From assembly GCF_035994945.1 (NCBI RefSeq), contig NZ_CP108677.1, positions 3,410,001-3,474,000 of the forward strand: a stretch of 64,000 nucleotides of DNA, read 5' to 3'. This DNA comes from Streptomyces sp. NBC_01216 (lineage in GTDB: Bacteria; Actinomycetota; Actinomycetes; Streptomycetales; Streptomycetaceae). A model generated the notes under the pieces. The model had not been told where the DNA came from and ran no database searches. It saw only the letters and a program-made list of their open reading frames with translations. A program made the position numbers and the translations under genes. This document shows, piece after piece, positions 55,662-64,000 of the stretch (its first letter is position 1; each line of letters starts with the position of its first letter).

Positions 55662-55946
55662 TCAGGCGGCCTTCTCGTACCGCGATGCGGTCATCAGGTC
55701 GGCCAGTCGTGCCGCGCTGTGCGGGCTGATCGTCGTGGTGAATCCGGCGCAGACACGTCGCAGGGCCTGGGCCCGGGCTTCCTCCTGTCGCGCGGCTCGG
55801 GTCGTCGTGGGAGTGGTCGGTGCTGTGCTCACCTCGGGCAGCAGGCGCACGGGCAGCTCCTTGTGGGCGGTGCGGGGATGGCAGTCCCCGCACCGCACGG
55901 GTCGTCGGGCGGTCGGTACATCGCGCGCCTCCGGGTGCTCCAACAC
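55662..55946 (-). CDS. small CxxCH protein of the element
   Basis: 94 aa from the GTG at 55946 (VLEHPEARDVP). Two Cys in RPVRCGDCHPRTAH suggest a half zinc-knuckle. The C-terminal half is helical and basic (RAARQEEARAQALRRVCAGF). No ribosome site is obvious, and the start lies inside a palindrome, so the call is moderate. Position between recombinase and helicase makes it a candidate regulator or recombination directionality factor, which is inference only. Confidence 0.45.
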   Translation of the reverse strand: MLEHPEARDVPTARRPVRCGDCHPRTAHKELPVRLLPEVSTAPTTPTTTRAARQEEARAQALRRVCAGFTTTISPHSAARLADLMTASRYEKAA

Positions 55947-55950
55947 CCGG
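55931..55950. promoter_or_regulatory. operator-like motif, copy 2 (palindrome)
   Basis: CCGGGTGCTCCAACACCCGG has 7-bp perfect arms and contains the same GGTGCTCCAACACC as 55625-55638. It overlaps the start of the small CxxCH gene, as an autorepressor site would. Confidence 0.45.
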
Positions 55951-56096
55951 GGACGTGCATGCCGCCGGCGGAGGACTGGCAGGTCGACCGCCGCAGCAGT
56001 GCCCCCAAGGATCCAGAGAATTCCCGGTTTACCTAACCGGCGATTTGCTGCTATGTTTCCGCCCGCCGTGCGCGGCCCCGCCCCATCGAGCAGCCC

Positions 56097-57530
56097 TCAG
56101 AGCTGGTTCTGCTCGATGTCGATGCGGTCCCAGTCGAAGACTCCACTCGGCTTGCTCGACGCGTCGATGACCACGCCAGAGAAGAGGAAGCGGAGCACGG
56201 CGTTGCGCCGCTCGTCCGTCATCTCGTCGGCCTCCCAGGCAGCTCTGGCCCCCGGCCCCGTGAGTCCGTCGAGCAGCTTCACCGGCCGCACGACCATCCG
56301 CCGCTGGGCCTTGGCGATCCGGTCGGTGATCTCCTTGCGCATCGTCCGGTACTCCGCCGTGGAGATCTCTTTGGAGGTCCACATCTGGTTGAGCTCGGCG
56401 AGCTGCTGCTGGTCAGCCTCCACCGCCTCGGTCAGGGCGTTCGTCGGTGTGGCGGAGGCGAGTTGGCCGGAGACGGTGAGGCGGCCGAGCAGGTCGATCG
56501 CGGCCTCGGCGACGAACTCCTCCAGCTTCACGGCGGCGATGCGGCGGACGCACTTCTTGTCGTCGTTGCGGCTCTTGCGCGTGCACAGGTACGAGGGCGC
56601 AGCACCGACCTTGGTGCCGGACATGAGAGTGCCGCAGCGCCCGCACATGACCAGGCCGCGCAGCAGGTAGAAGCGGCGCAGCTCCAGGTTGGTCTGGTGG
56701 ATCGCGGACCGGTACTCACGGCGGGCGCGCACCTCGGCCCAGGTGCCGGCGTCGATGATGGCGGGCCACTTCCCGGGGCCGACCTCCTCGCCCCGGTGCA
56801 TGCGGATGCCAGCGGCGTGGCGGGAGTCGAGCAGGGCCCGGACGGTGCCCTGGGTCCATTCCTTGCCGTACACGGTCTTGATGCCGCGCTTGTGGAGGAC
56901 GAGGGCGATGGTGACCGGGCTCTGGCCCTTGAGGTAGCGGTCGAAGACCTCGCGGACGATCTTGGCCTCGTCCTCCCTGACGGTCATGCCGTCGGGCTCG
57001 TACCCGAACCGCCGCTTGCCCGAGTGCGGCATGCCGGTCTCGGCCCGCTCCGCGAGCGCGGACTTCAGGCGGCGGGAGGTGTCGTCGGAGGAGCGGCAGG
57101 CGTGGGCGACCTCGATGCGGAGGATGAAGCGGTCGTCCGGGTCGGAGAGGTTCCGGCGGTTCGCCTCGCCGTGCAGCACGATCTCCTGCTCGTCGGAGAC
57201 CTGGAGCAGCTCCTCCAGGTCGCGCGGCTGCCGCATGAGCCGGTCGGGGTGGTACGCGATGATGTGCCGGAACTCGCGGCGCCGGGCACGTTCGAGGAGC
57301 TGGTCCCAGCCGGGGCGCTTGCGGTTGCGGCGCCAGGCGGAGCGGCAGTTGTCGACGAAGACGTGGGCGGGGTCGATGGCCAGGCCGCGCCGTTCGGCGA
57401 TCTCCCGACAGATACGTTCCTGCCGGTCCACGCCGGTCTGGTCGTCATCGTCGGCCTGGGATATTCGGCAGTACAGGGCGGCCGGTTCACCTGGGGTGAT
57501 GGTCGGCTCTCGGTGCTTGGGGCGGGGCAT
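56097..57530 (-). CDS. int: large serine recombinase (integrase)
   Basis: 477 aa from the ATG at 57530, seven bases from the right att arm. Resolvase-type catalytic domain (about 15-155): AALYCRISQ with the Ser nucleophile, HIIAYHPDRLMRQPRDLEEL with catalytic Arg residues. Recombinase domain (about 175-270: RRFGYEPDG, YGKEWTQGTVRALL). Zinc ribbon with four Cys (VMCGRCGTL and YLCTRKSRNDDKKCVRR) and a long coiled coil (about 355-420, ALTEAVEADQQQLAELNQMW). It should integrate attP into the LLM gene without a tRNA target. Excision would need an unidentified directionality factor. Confidence 0.95.
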   Translation of the reverse strand: MPRPKHREPTITPGEPAALYCRISQADDDDQTGVDRQERICREIAERRGLAIDPAHVFVDNCRSAWRRNRKRPGWDQLLERARRREFRHIIAYHPDRLMRQPRDLEELLQVSDEQEIVLHGEANRRNLSDPDDRFILRIEVAHACRSSDDTSRRLKSALAERAETGMPHSGKRRFGYEPDGMTVREDEAKIVREVFDRYLKGQSPVTIALVLHKRGIKTVYGKEWTQGTVRALLDSRHAAGIRMHRGEEVGPGKWPAIIDAGTWAEVRARREYRSAIHQTNLELRRFYLLRGLVMCGRCGTLMSGTKVGAAPSYLCTRKSRNDDKKCVRRIAAVKLEEFVAEAAIDLLGRLTVSGQLASATPTNALTEAVEADQQQLAELNQMWTSKEISTAEYRTMRKEITDRIAKAQRRMVVRPVKLLDGLTGPGARAAWEADEMTDERRNAVLRFLFSGVVIDASSKPSGVFDWDRIDIEQNQL

Positions 57531-57536
57531 GGCACC

Positions 57537-57575
57537 GATGGTATGAGCAAGGCTTGGGCTCCCCGAACTTCAGGC
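57537..57575. other. attR of the integrated element
   Basis: Element sequence ends GAGCAAGGCTTGGG (to 57558), shared CTC at 57559-57561, then host CCCGAACTTCAGG from 57562. The element arm GATGG-TATGAGC-AAGGCTTG is an imperfect inverted match of the left arm at 37101-37122. Confidence 0.8.
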
Positions 57576-58234
57576 ATCCGGTCACCCTGGCCAAGGAACT
57601 GATCGCGCTCGACGACATCTCCGGCGGGCGGATCACCCTCGGCATCGGCGCGGGCGGCAACGGCTTCGACGCGACCGCGCTCGGGCAGGACGCGTGGACG
57701 CCGAAGGAGCGGGCGGACCGTCTCGCCGAGTTCGTGCCGCTGCTCGACCGGCTCCTCACCGAGGACGCCGTCACGGCCCGGGGCACCTTCTACTCGGCCG
57801 AGGAGGCGCGCAACGTTCCCGGGTGCGCGCAGCGCCCGCGGCTGCCGTTCGCGGTGGCGGCGACCGGGCCGCGCGGGCTGCGGCTCGCGGCGAAGCACGG
57901 GCAGGCGTGGGTGACCACGGGCGACCCGAAGCTGTTCGAGGAGGGCACCCCCGCGCAGTCGGCCGAGGCACTCCGCGGACAGGTCACGAAGCTCGGCGCG
58001 GCGTGCGCGGAGATCGGCCGGGATGTCGGGTCACTGGAGAAGATCCTGCTCACCGGCTTCACGCCGGACAGGCCCCTGGATTCTCTCGACGCGTTCGTGG
58101 ACTTCGCCGGGACGCACTACGGCCTGGGGTTCACGGAGATCGTGCTCCACCTGCCGATCGCGGACTCGGTGTTCGCCGCGGACGAGACGGTCTTCGAGAA
58201 GATCGCCACCGAGGCGCTCGACCAGCTGCGCTGA
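57562..58234 (+). pseudogene. 3' part of host LLM oxidoreductase gene
   Basis: Encodes the remaining 224 residues from [14 protein letters not shown] through [16 protein letters not shown] and [13 protein letters not shown] to the end DQLR. It is collinear with residues from 77 on of the intact copy at 39689-40591. The junction creates a TTG (57554) in frame, so a truncated protein could be translated, but it lacks the N-terminal cofactor-barrel strands. It should be inactive unless the element excises. Confidence 0.9.
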
Positions 58235-58629
58235 GTCGGTCTGGATCCGCGGCGGGCTCCAGAACCACCTGCTCCGGACTCCTTCGAGGCTGTCCACCTG
58301 CGACGTTGGAGCCGCCGGCCGACTGGTGACGCCGGTCCCTGAACGGGCGGAGACCATCGGCACCTCGGGACGTGGCGGCACGAGCAGACATCGCTGAAGC
58401 CACAGGCGGGGCCGGGTGGCCGCCCCGGCCCTCCACGCGGCCCGGGGCGGCCTCACCCTCCCCGCTCACGTAGGACGTCGCCGACCTGGGCAAGTCGTGC
58501 GGTGCGCACGTCCAGCTCGTCCCGTCCGACCGGCTTCCTGACCGGACCGGCCACCTCTTGACCTGAAATGCACCTCTCACATGTGCGCCCCCACGCACGC
58601 CCGTGCACGACGTACGGAAGAATGGATCG
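58235..58629. other. gene-free stretch
   Basis: About 395 bases between the LLM 3' part and the HAD gene. Short frames on both strands show no family resemblance or ribosome site. No repeat was recognised. Confidence 0.45.
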
Positions 58630-59502
58630 GTGACCTCACCCCGAACTCAGCGCCCCGCCGCCCGGCCTCCTCGACTGATCGCCACCGACCTCGACGGCAC
58701 TCTGCTGCGCGACGACAAGTCCGTCTCGGAGCGCACGGTCGCGGCACTCGCCGCCGCCGAGGAGGCCGGTATCGAGGTCTTCTTCGTCACCGGCCGGCCG
58801 GCCCGCTGGATGGACGTGGTGGCCGATCACGTGCACGGGCATGGGCTCGCGATCTGCGCCAACGGGGCCGCCGTCGTCGACCTGCACGCTGGCGGAACGT
58901 TTCTCTCGGTACGTCCGCTGGACCGGAAGGGCGCACTCGAGGTCGTACGGACCCTGCGCTCCGTCGCCCCCGGGACCTCCTTCGCGGTGGAGCTGACCAG
59001 CGGTATCCACTACGAGCCTGACTATCCCCCGTTCTTCCTCGACCCGGGCGCGACCGTCGCCACCGCGGAGAAGCTGCTCTTCGAGGAGGCACCGGGCGCC
59101 GCCGCACCCGTTCTCAAACTGCTCGCCCAGCACCCTGAGCTCGACCCCGACGCCTTCCTGTCGGCGGCCCATGACGCGGCGGGCGACCATGCCTCGTTCA
59201 CCCGGTCCAGCCCGACCGCCCTGCTCGAGATCAGTGGCCTCGGCGTCTCGAAGGCGTCCACTCTGGCCCTCTGCTGCGCCGAGCGTGGCATCTCCGCGGA
59301 CGAGGTCGTCGCCTTCGGCGACATGCCGAACGACATCGAGATGCTCCGCTGGGCCGGTCGCTCGTACGCCATGGGCAACGCGCACCCGGCCGTCCTCGCC
59401 GCCGCCTCCGGCCACACGGCCCGCAACGACGAGGACGGTGTGGCCGTCGTCGTCGAGCGGCTCCTCGAAGACGTCCGCAGAGAACAGCGGACCGGCCGGT
59501 AG
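58630..59502 (+). CDS. Cof-type HAD hydrolase
   Basis: 290 aa, GTG at 58630 (VTSPRTQRP); an in-frame start nine codons upstream is possible. Motif [10 protein letters not shown], motif II VTGRPARW, motif III Lys in GLGVSKASTL, motif [13 protein letters not shown], with an intervening type II cap. It is a paralogue of the serS-linked gene at 24476 and has the same residue order. Substrate unknown, probably a phosphorylated sugar. Confidence 0.92.
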   Translation: MTSPRTQRPAARPPRLIATDLDGTLLRDDKSVSERTVAALAAAEEAGIEVFFVTGRPARWMDVVADHVHGHGLAICANGAAVVDLHAGGTFLSVRPLDRKGALEVVRTLRSVAPGTSFAVELTSGIHYEPDYPPFFLDPGATVATAEKLLFEEAPGAAAPVLKLLAQHPELDPDAFLSAAHDAAGDHASFTRSSPTALLEISGLGVSKASTLALCCAERGISADEVVAFGDMPNDIEMLRWAGRSYAMGNAHPAVLAAASGHTARNDEDGVAVVVERLLEDVRREQRTGR

Positions 59503-59557
59503 GCATCCGGGGGGCCGGGGCCCGTGGACGAAGGCCGGCACCCGGCCCGGCGGGGCC

Positions 59558-61273
59558 CTACAAAGGCGCCTGCCACACGACCGTCGTGCCGCCGCCCCGC
59601 TCACCGATTCCCGGACCGCACCAGCTGGACCCGCCCAGCGCCTCGGCACGCCGGGTCAGATTGCGCAGCCCGCTGCGCCGGCCCCCCTCCGGGATGCCGA
59701 CACCGTCGTCCGCGACCGAGAGGCGGACCGCGGCGGTGCCGTCCGGCAGCCGCGCGCCCGCGTCGACGACGACCTCGATCCGGGACGCCGCCGCATGCCG
59801 GAAGGCATTGGACAGGGCCTCACGGAGCGCGGCCACGAGGTTCTTGCCGGTGAGTTCGCCCACCGTCGCGTCGACCGCGCCGAGAAAGCGGTGCGCGGGC
59901 TTGAAACCGAGCGGCACGGCCGCCATGTTGATCTCCCTCAGGACCCGGGTGCGCAGCCCGGACGGGGCCTCCGCCGGGCCCTGCTGGAGCGCGAAGATCG
60001 CGGTACGGATCTCCTGGATGGTCACGTCCAGTTCGTCGACGGCGTTGCCCACCCCGTCCCGCACGGCCGGAACGACCGTTCTGCGCTGGGCGCTCTCCAA
60101 CATCATCCCGGTGGCGAACAGCCGTTGGATGACCAGATCGTGCAGATCGCGGGCGATCCGGTCCCGGTCCTCGTAGACGGCGAGCCGCTCCCGGTCGCGT
60201 TGGGCATCGGCCATCATCAGCGCGAGCGCCGCCTGGGAGGCGAACTGGGTGGCCAGGGTGCGTTCGGTCTCGGTGAACGGCCGGGCGCCGCGCGCGCGGG
60301 GGGTGGCGAGCGCACCGAGGACCTTGCCGCCGCTGTGCAGGGGCAGCAGCATGCTCGGCCCGTACTGGTCGGCGAGTCTGCTGAGCATCCGGGGGTCGGT
60401 GGAGGCGTCGTCCACGAACACCGCCTCGCCCGCGAGGAGCCGCTCCACCACGGGGCTCTCCGCCGGGATCACGACTCCCAGCGACTTGGCGGGCTTGTCG
60501 GAGGAAACGGCGACGATCTCCAGTCCGCCGTCCTCGCCGGCGGGCAGCAGGACGATCCCGGCGGCGGCTCCGGCGAGCCTGCGGGCCTGCTCGGCGACGA
60601 CCGCGAGGGCGTCGTCGGCGTCACCACCGGACAGCAGGGCCGTGGTGACGGCGACCGAACCGTCGATCCAGCGCTCGCGTTGCCGGGCGGCCTCGTACAG
60701 GCGGGCGTTGCCGATCGCGATCCCCGCCTCGGTGGCGAGGACTCGGACCATGTGGAGGTCATAGTCGTTGAACTCCTCGCCGCCGTTCTTCTCGGCGAGG
60801 TAGAGATTGCCGAAGATCTCGCCCTGGACCCGGATCGGCACCCCGAGGAAGGTCCGCATCGGAGGATGGCCGGGCGGGAAGCCGGCGGCCCGCGGGTCGG
60901 TCGACAGGTCGGCGAGCCTGATGGTCTGCGGCTCCCGGATCAGCGCGCCGAGCAGTCCCGCATGCCCGTTGGGAAGCCGCCCGATCCGGCGGGCCGTGTC
61001 CTCGCCGACCCCATGGGTGACGAAGTCGGAGAGCCCTTCGCCCTCCTCGTCGACGACGCCGATGGCGGCATAGCGTGCACCGGCGAGCTCGGCGGCGGTC
61101 TCGCAGATCCGGTCGAGCGTGGAGTGCAGTTCGAGCCCGGTGCCCACCGAGCGCATGGCCTCCAGAAGCTGCGGCACCCGCGCGGTGAGCTCCGTGGAGA
61201 GCCCCTGAAGGCTGCGGGTGGCTTGGGTCGCGGCTTCGAGGGGGTCCGGAAGCTCCGGCACGGCGGCGGTCAT
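59558..61273 (-). CDS. GAF-domain sensor histidine kinase (DevS/NarL-type)
   Basis: 571 aa from the ATG at 61273. Two GAF domains (about 50-205 with RYAAIGVVDEEG and FLGVPIRVQGEIFGNLYLAEK; about 215-365 with DGGLEIVAVSSD and SMLLPLHSGGKVLGAL). HisKA_3 dimerisation helix has the phospho-acceptor in DRIARDLHDLVIQRLF. The HATPase domain has EALSNAFRHA, DDGVGIPEGG and GLRNLTRRAEALGG. No membrane helix, so cytoplasmic; DevS-type GAF domains can bind haem and sense redox or gas. Next to CydDC, a role in respiratory control is plausible. The response regulator is not in the window. Confidence 0.92.
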   Translation of the reverse strand: MTAAVPELPDPLEAATQATRSLQGLSTELTARVPQLLEAMRSVGTGLELHSTLDRICETAAELAGARYAAIGVVDEEGEGLSDFVTHGVGEDTARRIGRLPNGHAGLLGALIREPQTIRLADLSTDPRAAGFPPGHPPMRTFLGVPIRVQGEIFGNLYLAEKNGGEEFNDYDLHMVRVLATEAGIAIGNARLYEAARQRERWIDGSVAVTTALLSGGDADDALAVVAEQARRLAGAAAGIVLLPAGEDGGLEIVAVSSDKPAKSLGVVIPAESPVVERLLAGEAVFVDDASTDPRMLSRLADQYGPSMLLPLHSGGKVLGALATPRARGARPFTETERTLATQFASQAALALMMADAQRDRERLAVYEDRDRIARDLHDLVIQRLFATGMMLESAQRRTVVPAVRDGVGNAVDELDVTIQEIRTAIFALQQGPAEAPSGLRTRVLREINMAAVPLGFKPAHRFLGAVDATVGELTGKNLVAALREALSNAFRHAAASRIEVVVDAGARLPDGTAAVRLSVADDGVGIPEGGRRSGLRNLTRRAEALGGSSWCGPGIGERGGGTTVVWQAPL

Positions 61274-61357
61274 GGCTGGAGCCTAGGCCCCTTTTGCAGA
61301 GAAAAGTCGGCCGCGCGGGCCTCCGGAGCCGCCCCGGTCTCCCGCCCGGACCGCCTG

Positions 61358-64000
61358 TCACCGCGCGGTGAGCAGGAGGTCACTGTCCCTCTCCCGCTCC
61401 AGCATCCGCCGCAGGGGCCCCTCGGCCTCGGCCAGCTCCGCGTAGGTACCACGTTGCACGGTGCGGCCCTCGTCCAGGACCAGTACCTCGTCGACGGCGT
61501 CGAGTCCGCGCAGCCGGTGAGTGATGAGCACGGTGGTCCGCCCTTCGGTGGCACGCAGCAGATCGTCGGTGAGGGCATCGGCCGTAGCCAGGTCGAGGTG
61601 TTCCGCAGGCTCGTCGAGCACCAGGACGGGGAAGTCGGCCAGGAGCGCGCGGGCGAGCGCCAGGCGCTGGCGCTGACCACCCGAGAGCCGCGAGCCGTGC
61701 TCTCCGACCAGGGTGTCGAGACCGTGGGGAAGGCCGTCCACCCAGTCGAGGAGCCTGGCCCTGCGCAGTGCGGCCCGCGCTTCCTCGTCGGTCGCCCCGG
61801 TGCGCGCCAGTCGCAGGTTCTCTCGCAGGGAGCTGTCGAAGGTGTGGGCGTCCTGCGCGCAGAGCCCGACGAAGCGGCGGACCGCATCGCCGTCGAGCGC
61901 GGACGCCTCCACGCCGCCGAGCCGGTACGAACCCGACTCGGCGTCGAGGAAACGCAGCAGGACCTGGGCCAGGGTCGTCTTCCCCGACCCGGAGGCACCG
62001 ACGACAGCGACCCTGCGTCCCGGCTCCAGAGTGAGCGCGAAGCCGCTGAGCGCGTCCCGTTCCTGCCCCGCGTGGCGGGCGGAGACGCCGGCGAGCTCCA
62101 GCGGGAAGGGGCCGTGCGGGGGCGTGGCGGGCTGCTTCGGCTCACGCACGGGCAGCGGCGCGTCGAGTACCTCGTACACCCGCTCGGCGCTGCGCCGTAC
62201 GCGCTGGCGGTACTGGACGGCCGACGGAAGCCCGGTGACGGCCTCGAAGGCCGCGAGCGGGGTCAGGACGACGACGGCGAGGCTGACACCGTCCAGCCGT
62301 CCCTCGCGCACGGCCTGCACACCCACGAACGCGGCGGCGGCGACCGTCAGTCCACCGGCGAGCGCGGAGAGTCCGGCGCCGAGCGCGGTGACGGCGGCCT
62401 GACGGGAGGCAATGGCCGTGAGGGCATGATCGGCGATGCGGGCGCGCCTGAGCCGCTCCTTCAGCGCTCCGGAGACGGTCAGCTCGGCGCAGCCGTGGAG
62501 CAGGTCGACGACCGTGGTGGCCATTGCCCCCCGGGCGGGCGCGAGCTGTCGTTCCGCTCGCCGGGCCAGCCGGCCACTCAGCGTGGGGACGGCCACACCC
62601 GCGGCCAGGAGCCCCACGGCGAGCACGGCTCCCGCCTCGGGCAGCAGCCAGCCGGTGAAAGCGGCGGAGCCGGTCCCCACGACGAGCGCGGCGCCCGCGG
62701 GCAGCAGCCAGCGCAGCCAGTAGTCCTGGAGGGCGTCCACGTCCTGGACGAGCCGGGAGAGCAGGTCGCCCCGCCGCGTCCGGCGCAGGCCCTCGGGGGC
62801 GACGCGTTCCAGACGCCGGTAGACCGCGACCCTCAGCTCCGCAAGCGTGCGGAGCACGGCGTCGTGCGACACGATCCGCTCGGCGTAGCGGAACACGGCC
62901 CGCCCGATGCCGAACGCGCGGGTGGCGGTGACGGCCACCATCAGATAGAGAACGGGCGGCTGTTCGGAGGCCCGTGAGATGAGCCGGCCGGAGACCGCCA
63001 TGAGCCCCACGGCGGAGGCCAGAGCGAGACTTCCGAGCAGCAGCGCGAGAGCCATCCGTCCCTTCAGCCCGCCGGCCATGGCACGGACTCGCCCGAGGGC
63101 TCCTCGTCCGGCGGTCCTCCCCGGCGTCACGGACTCCCGGACTCCTTCCTCCGGTGCCCAGGGCGTGGGCGTCGACCGTGACACGCCCCCGGGCGCCGGC
63201 ACCGCTCCCTCCACGGAATCGAGCCCACCCGGATCCGCCAGGGAGTCGGACTTGCCGACGCGCACCACGCGGTCCGCGACGGCGAGCAGCGCCGGGCGGT
63301 GGACGACCAGAAGGACCGTCCGGCCGACGGCGAGTCGGCGGACCGCTTCGACCACGGCCGCCTCCGTCTCCCCGTCCAGCGCGGCGGTGGGTTCGTCCAG
63401 CAACAGCACGGGCCGGTCGGCGAGGAAGGCCCGCGCCAGGGCGAGGCGCTGTCGCTGTCCGGCCGAGAGTCCCGCGCCGTCCTCACCCAGCGGAGTGGCG
63501 GCTCCCGCCGCGAGCCTCCCGACGAATCCGTCCGCGCCGGCGTCACGCAGCGCCCGTTCCACCGCTTCGTCGGAGGCGTCCGGACGGGCCAGCCGGACGT
63601 TCTCCGTGATCGTTCCCGCAAAGAGGTAGGGCCGTTGCGGCACCCAGGCGATCGACGAACGCCACTCCTCCGTGTCAAGCGCGCCGAGGTCCACACCCCC
63701 GACCCGGACGGTGCCACCCGCTTCGGGAGTCGCGAAGCCCAGCACGACGTCGAGCAGGGTGGACTTGCCGGCCCCGCTCGGTCCGACCAGGGCCACCGTC
63801 TCACCCTCGGCCACCTGAAGTGAGGCCATGTCCAGCGAGGACTCCGCGCGACCCGGGTGCCGCACGATCACGTTCTCCAGCTCGATGCGCGGTGACGCGG
63901 GCACCGCGGTCCTGCCGCTCTCCGGCGCCGGGGTCTCCAGGACCTCGAAGATCTCCTCCGCGGCGGCCAGACCTTCGGCCGCCGCGTGGAACTGCGCCCC
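61358..64000 (-). CDS. cydDC: CydDC fused thiol/haem ABC exporter (partial, runs off edge)
   Basis: At least 880 residues visible; the start lies beyond 64000. The visible N-terminal part is the end of the CydD half, with linker AAAEEIFEVLETP and a full ATPase: Walker A GPSGAGKST, signature LSAGQRQRLALARAF, Walker B VLLLDEP. A roughly 70-residue linker leads to six membrane helices of the CydC half, then a second ATPase (GASGSGKTT, LSGGQRQRLALARAL, VLVLDEP). The exporter moves glutathione-like thiols or haem needed for cytochrome bd assembly. cydD and cydC are fused in Streptomyces. It is 84 bases upstream of the histidine kinase on the same strand. Confidence 0.93.
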   Translation of the reverse strand, partial: GAQFHAAAEGLAAAEEIFEVLETPAPESGRTAVPASPRIELENVIVRHPGRAESSLDMASLQVAEGETVALVGPSGAGKSTLLDVVLGFATPEAGGTVRVGGVDLGALDTEEWRSSIAWVPQRPYLFAGTITENVRLARPDASDEAVERALRDAGADGFVGRLAAGAATPLGEDGAGLSAGQRQRLALARAFLADRPVLLLDEPTAALDGETEAAVVEAVRRLAVGRTVLLVVHRPALLAVADRVVRVGKSDSLADPGGLDSVEGAVPAPGGVSRSTPTPWAPEEGVRESVTPGRTAGRGALGRVRAMAGGLKGRMALALLLGSLALASAVGLMAVSGRLISRASEQPPVLYLMVAVTATRAFGIGRAVFRYAERIVSHDAVLRTLAELRVAVYRRLERVAPEGLRRTRRGDLLSRLVQDVDALQDYWLRWLLPAGAALVVGTGSAAFTGWLLPEAGAVLAVGLLAAGVAVPTLSGRLARRAERQLAPARGAMATTVVDLLHGCAELTVSGALKERLRRARIADHALTAIASRQAAVTALGAGLSALAGGLTVAAAAFVGVQAVREGRLDGVSLAVVVLTPLAAFEAVTGLPSAVQYRQRVRRSAERVYEVLDAPLPVREPKQPATPPHGPFPLELAGVSARHAGQERDALSGFALTLEPGRRVAVVGASGSGKTTLAQVLLRFLDAESGSYRLGGVEASALDGDAVRRFVGLCAQDAHTFDSSLRENLRLARTGATDEEARAALRRARLLDWVDGLPHGLDTLVGEHGSRLSGGQRQRLALARALLADFPVLVLDEPAEHLDLATADALTDDLLRATEGRTTVLITHRLRGLDAVDEVLVLDEGRTVQRGTYAELAEAEGPLRRMLERERDSDLLLTAR

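Larger units (their letters stand above)
37101..57558. mobile_element. integrative mobilizable element, about 20.4 kb
   Basis: Bounded by the two halves of one host gene. It carries at the right end a large serine recombinase reading leftward. Mobility and maintenance genes fill 49-57.5 kb: ParB-like, relaxase, MobC, DUF2637-like, DnaB-like helicase. Cargo fills 37.5-48.9 kb. There is no TraB/FtsK translocase, VirD4 coupling protein or type IV secretion gene, so transfer probably needs a helper. There is no tRNA at the ends. It carries its own intact copy of the gene it interrupts. Confidence 0.85.

Noticed and set aside
54009..57602. Long plus-strand frames opposite the helicase and recombinase
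   Set aside because: Shadows of genes with clear Walker and resolvase motifs.
59171..62977. A 1268-residue open frame on the plus strand
   Set aside because: It lies antisense to the histidine kinase and CydDC genes, which have clear domains. The frame is a high-GC artefact with Gly/Arg/Val-rich content.

Overview
The window is high-GC actinobacterial DNA, almost certainly a Streptomyces chromosome. The signs are GC-saturated third codon positions, frequent GTG starts, AGGAGG-type ribosome sites, RsbW-like ATP-binding proteins, a DyP/Sco/copper-chaperone operon, a fused CydDC exporter and DnaA boxes of the streptomycete form. From memory, the gene order (HtrA-like protease, pepP, copper operon, pheA, serS, lpdA, ..., cydDC) matches the conserved core near oriC in S. 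coelicolor. I could not check this by alignment.

Layout. 1-15 kb: a secreted Asn/Gly/Ser-rich small protein, a prim-pol protein, a gutted Nudix gene, tRNA-Ser(TGA), a lipoprotein, an HtrA-like protease, a glycerophosphodiester phosphodiesterase, two RsbW-like proteins, a SEC-C/DUF5926 protein, a degenerate prim-pol, a degenerate SpoIIE-type phosphatase and aminopeptidase P. 15-21.6 kb: copper delivery operon (membrane protein, YcnI, Sco, PCuAC, CopC-CopD, Tat-exported DyP peroxidase). 21.7-25.3 kb: pheA, a DnaA-box cluster, serS and a HAD phosphatase. 25.5-31.4 kb, minus strand: rhomboid-like protein, lpdA and a four-gene ABC-2 exporter. 31.7-36.7 kb: M24 peptidase, epoxide-hydrolase/SDR fusion, MerR regulator, a second small DnaA-box cluster, KptA and a hypothetical protein.

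36.9-58.2 kb is the main discovery. A host gene for an F420-type LLM oxidoreductase is split in two (36886-37100 and 57562-58234). Between the halves lies a 20.4-kb integrative mobilizable element (about 37101-57558). It has a large serine recombinase beside its right end, a relaxase and MobC pair, a ParB-like protein, a DnaB-like helicase and a DUF2637-like membrane protein, but no TraB/FtsK or type IV coupling gene. Its cargo is a lipoprotein, a RelA/SpoT-domain protein, a Nudix hydrolase, an FkbM methyltransferase, a small P-loop kinase, a tightly coupled four-gene glycosyltransferase operon, an XRE regulator/peptide deformylase pair and a secreted Cys-containing peptide. It also carries an intact copy of the very LLM gene it disrupts, with synonymous changes across the crossover site. 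The element therefore appears to repair the damage of its own insertion and to make the replacement unrecognisable to its integrase.

58.6-64 kb returns to the host chromosome: a HAD phosphatase, a GAF-domain histidine kinase and CydDC, which runs off the right edge.
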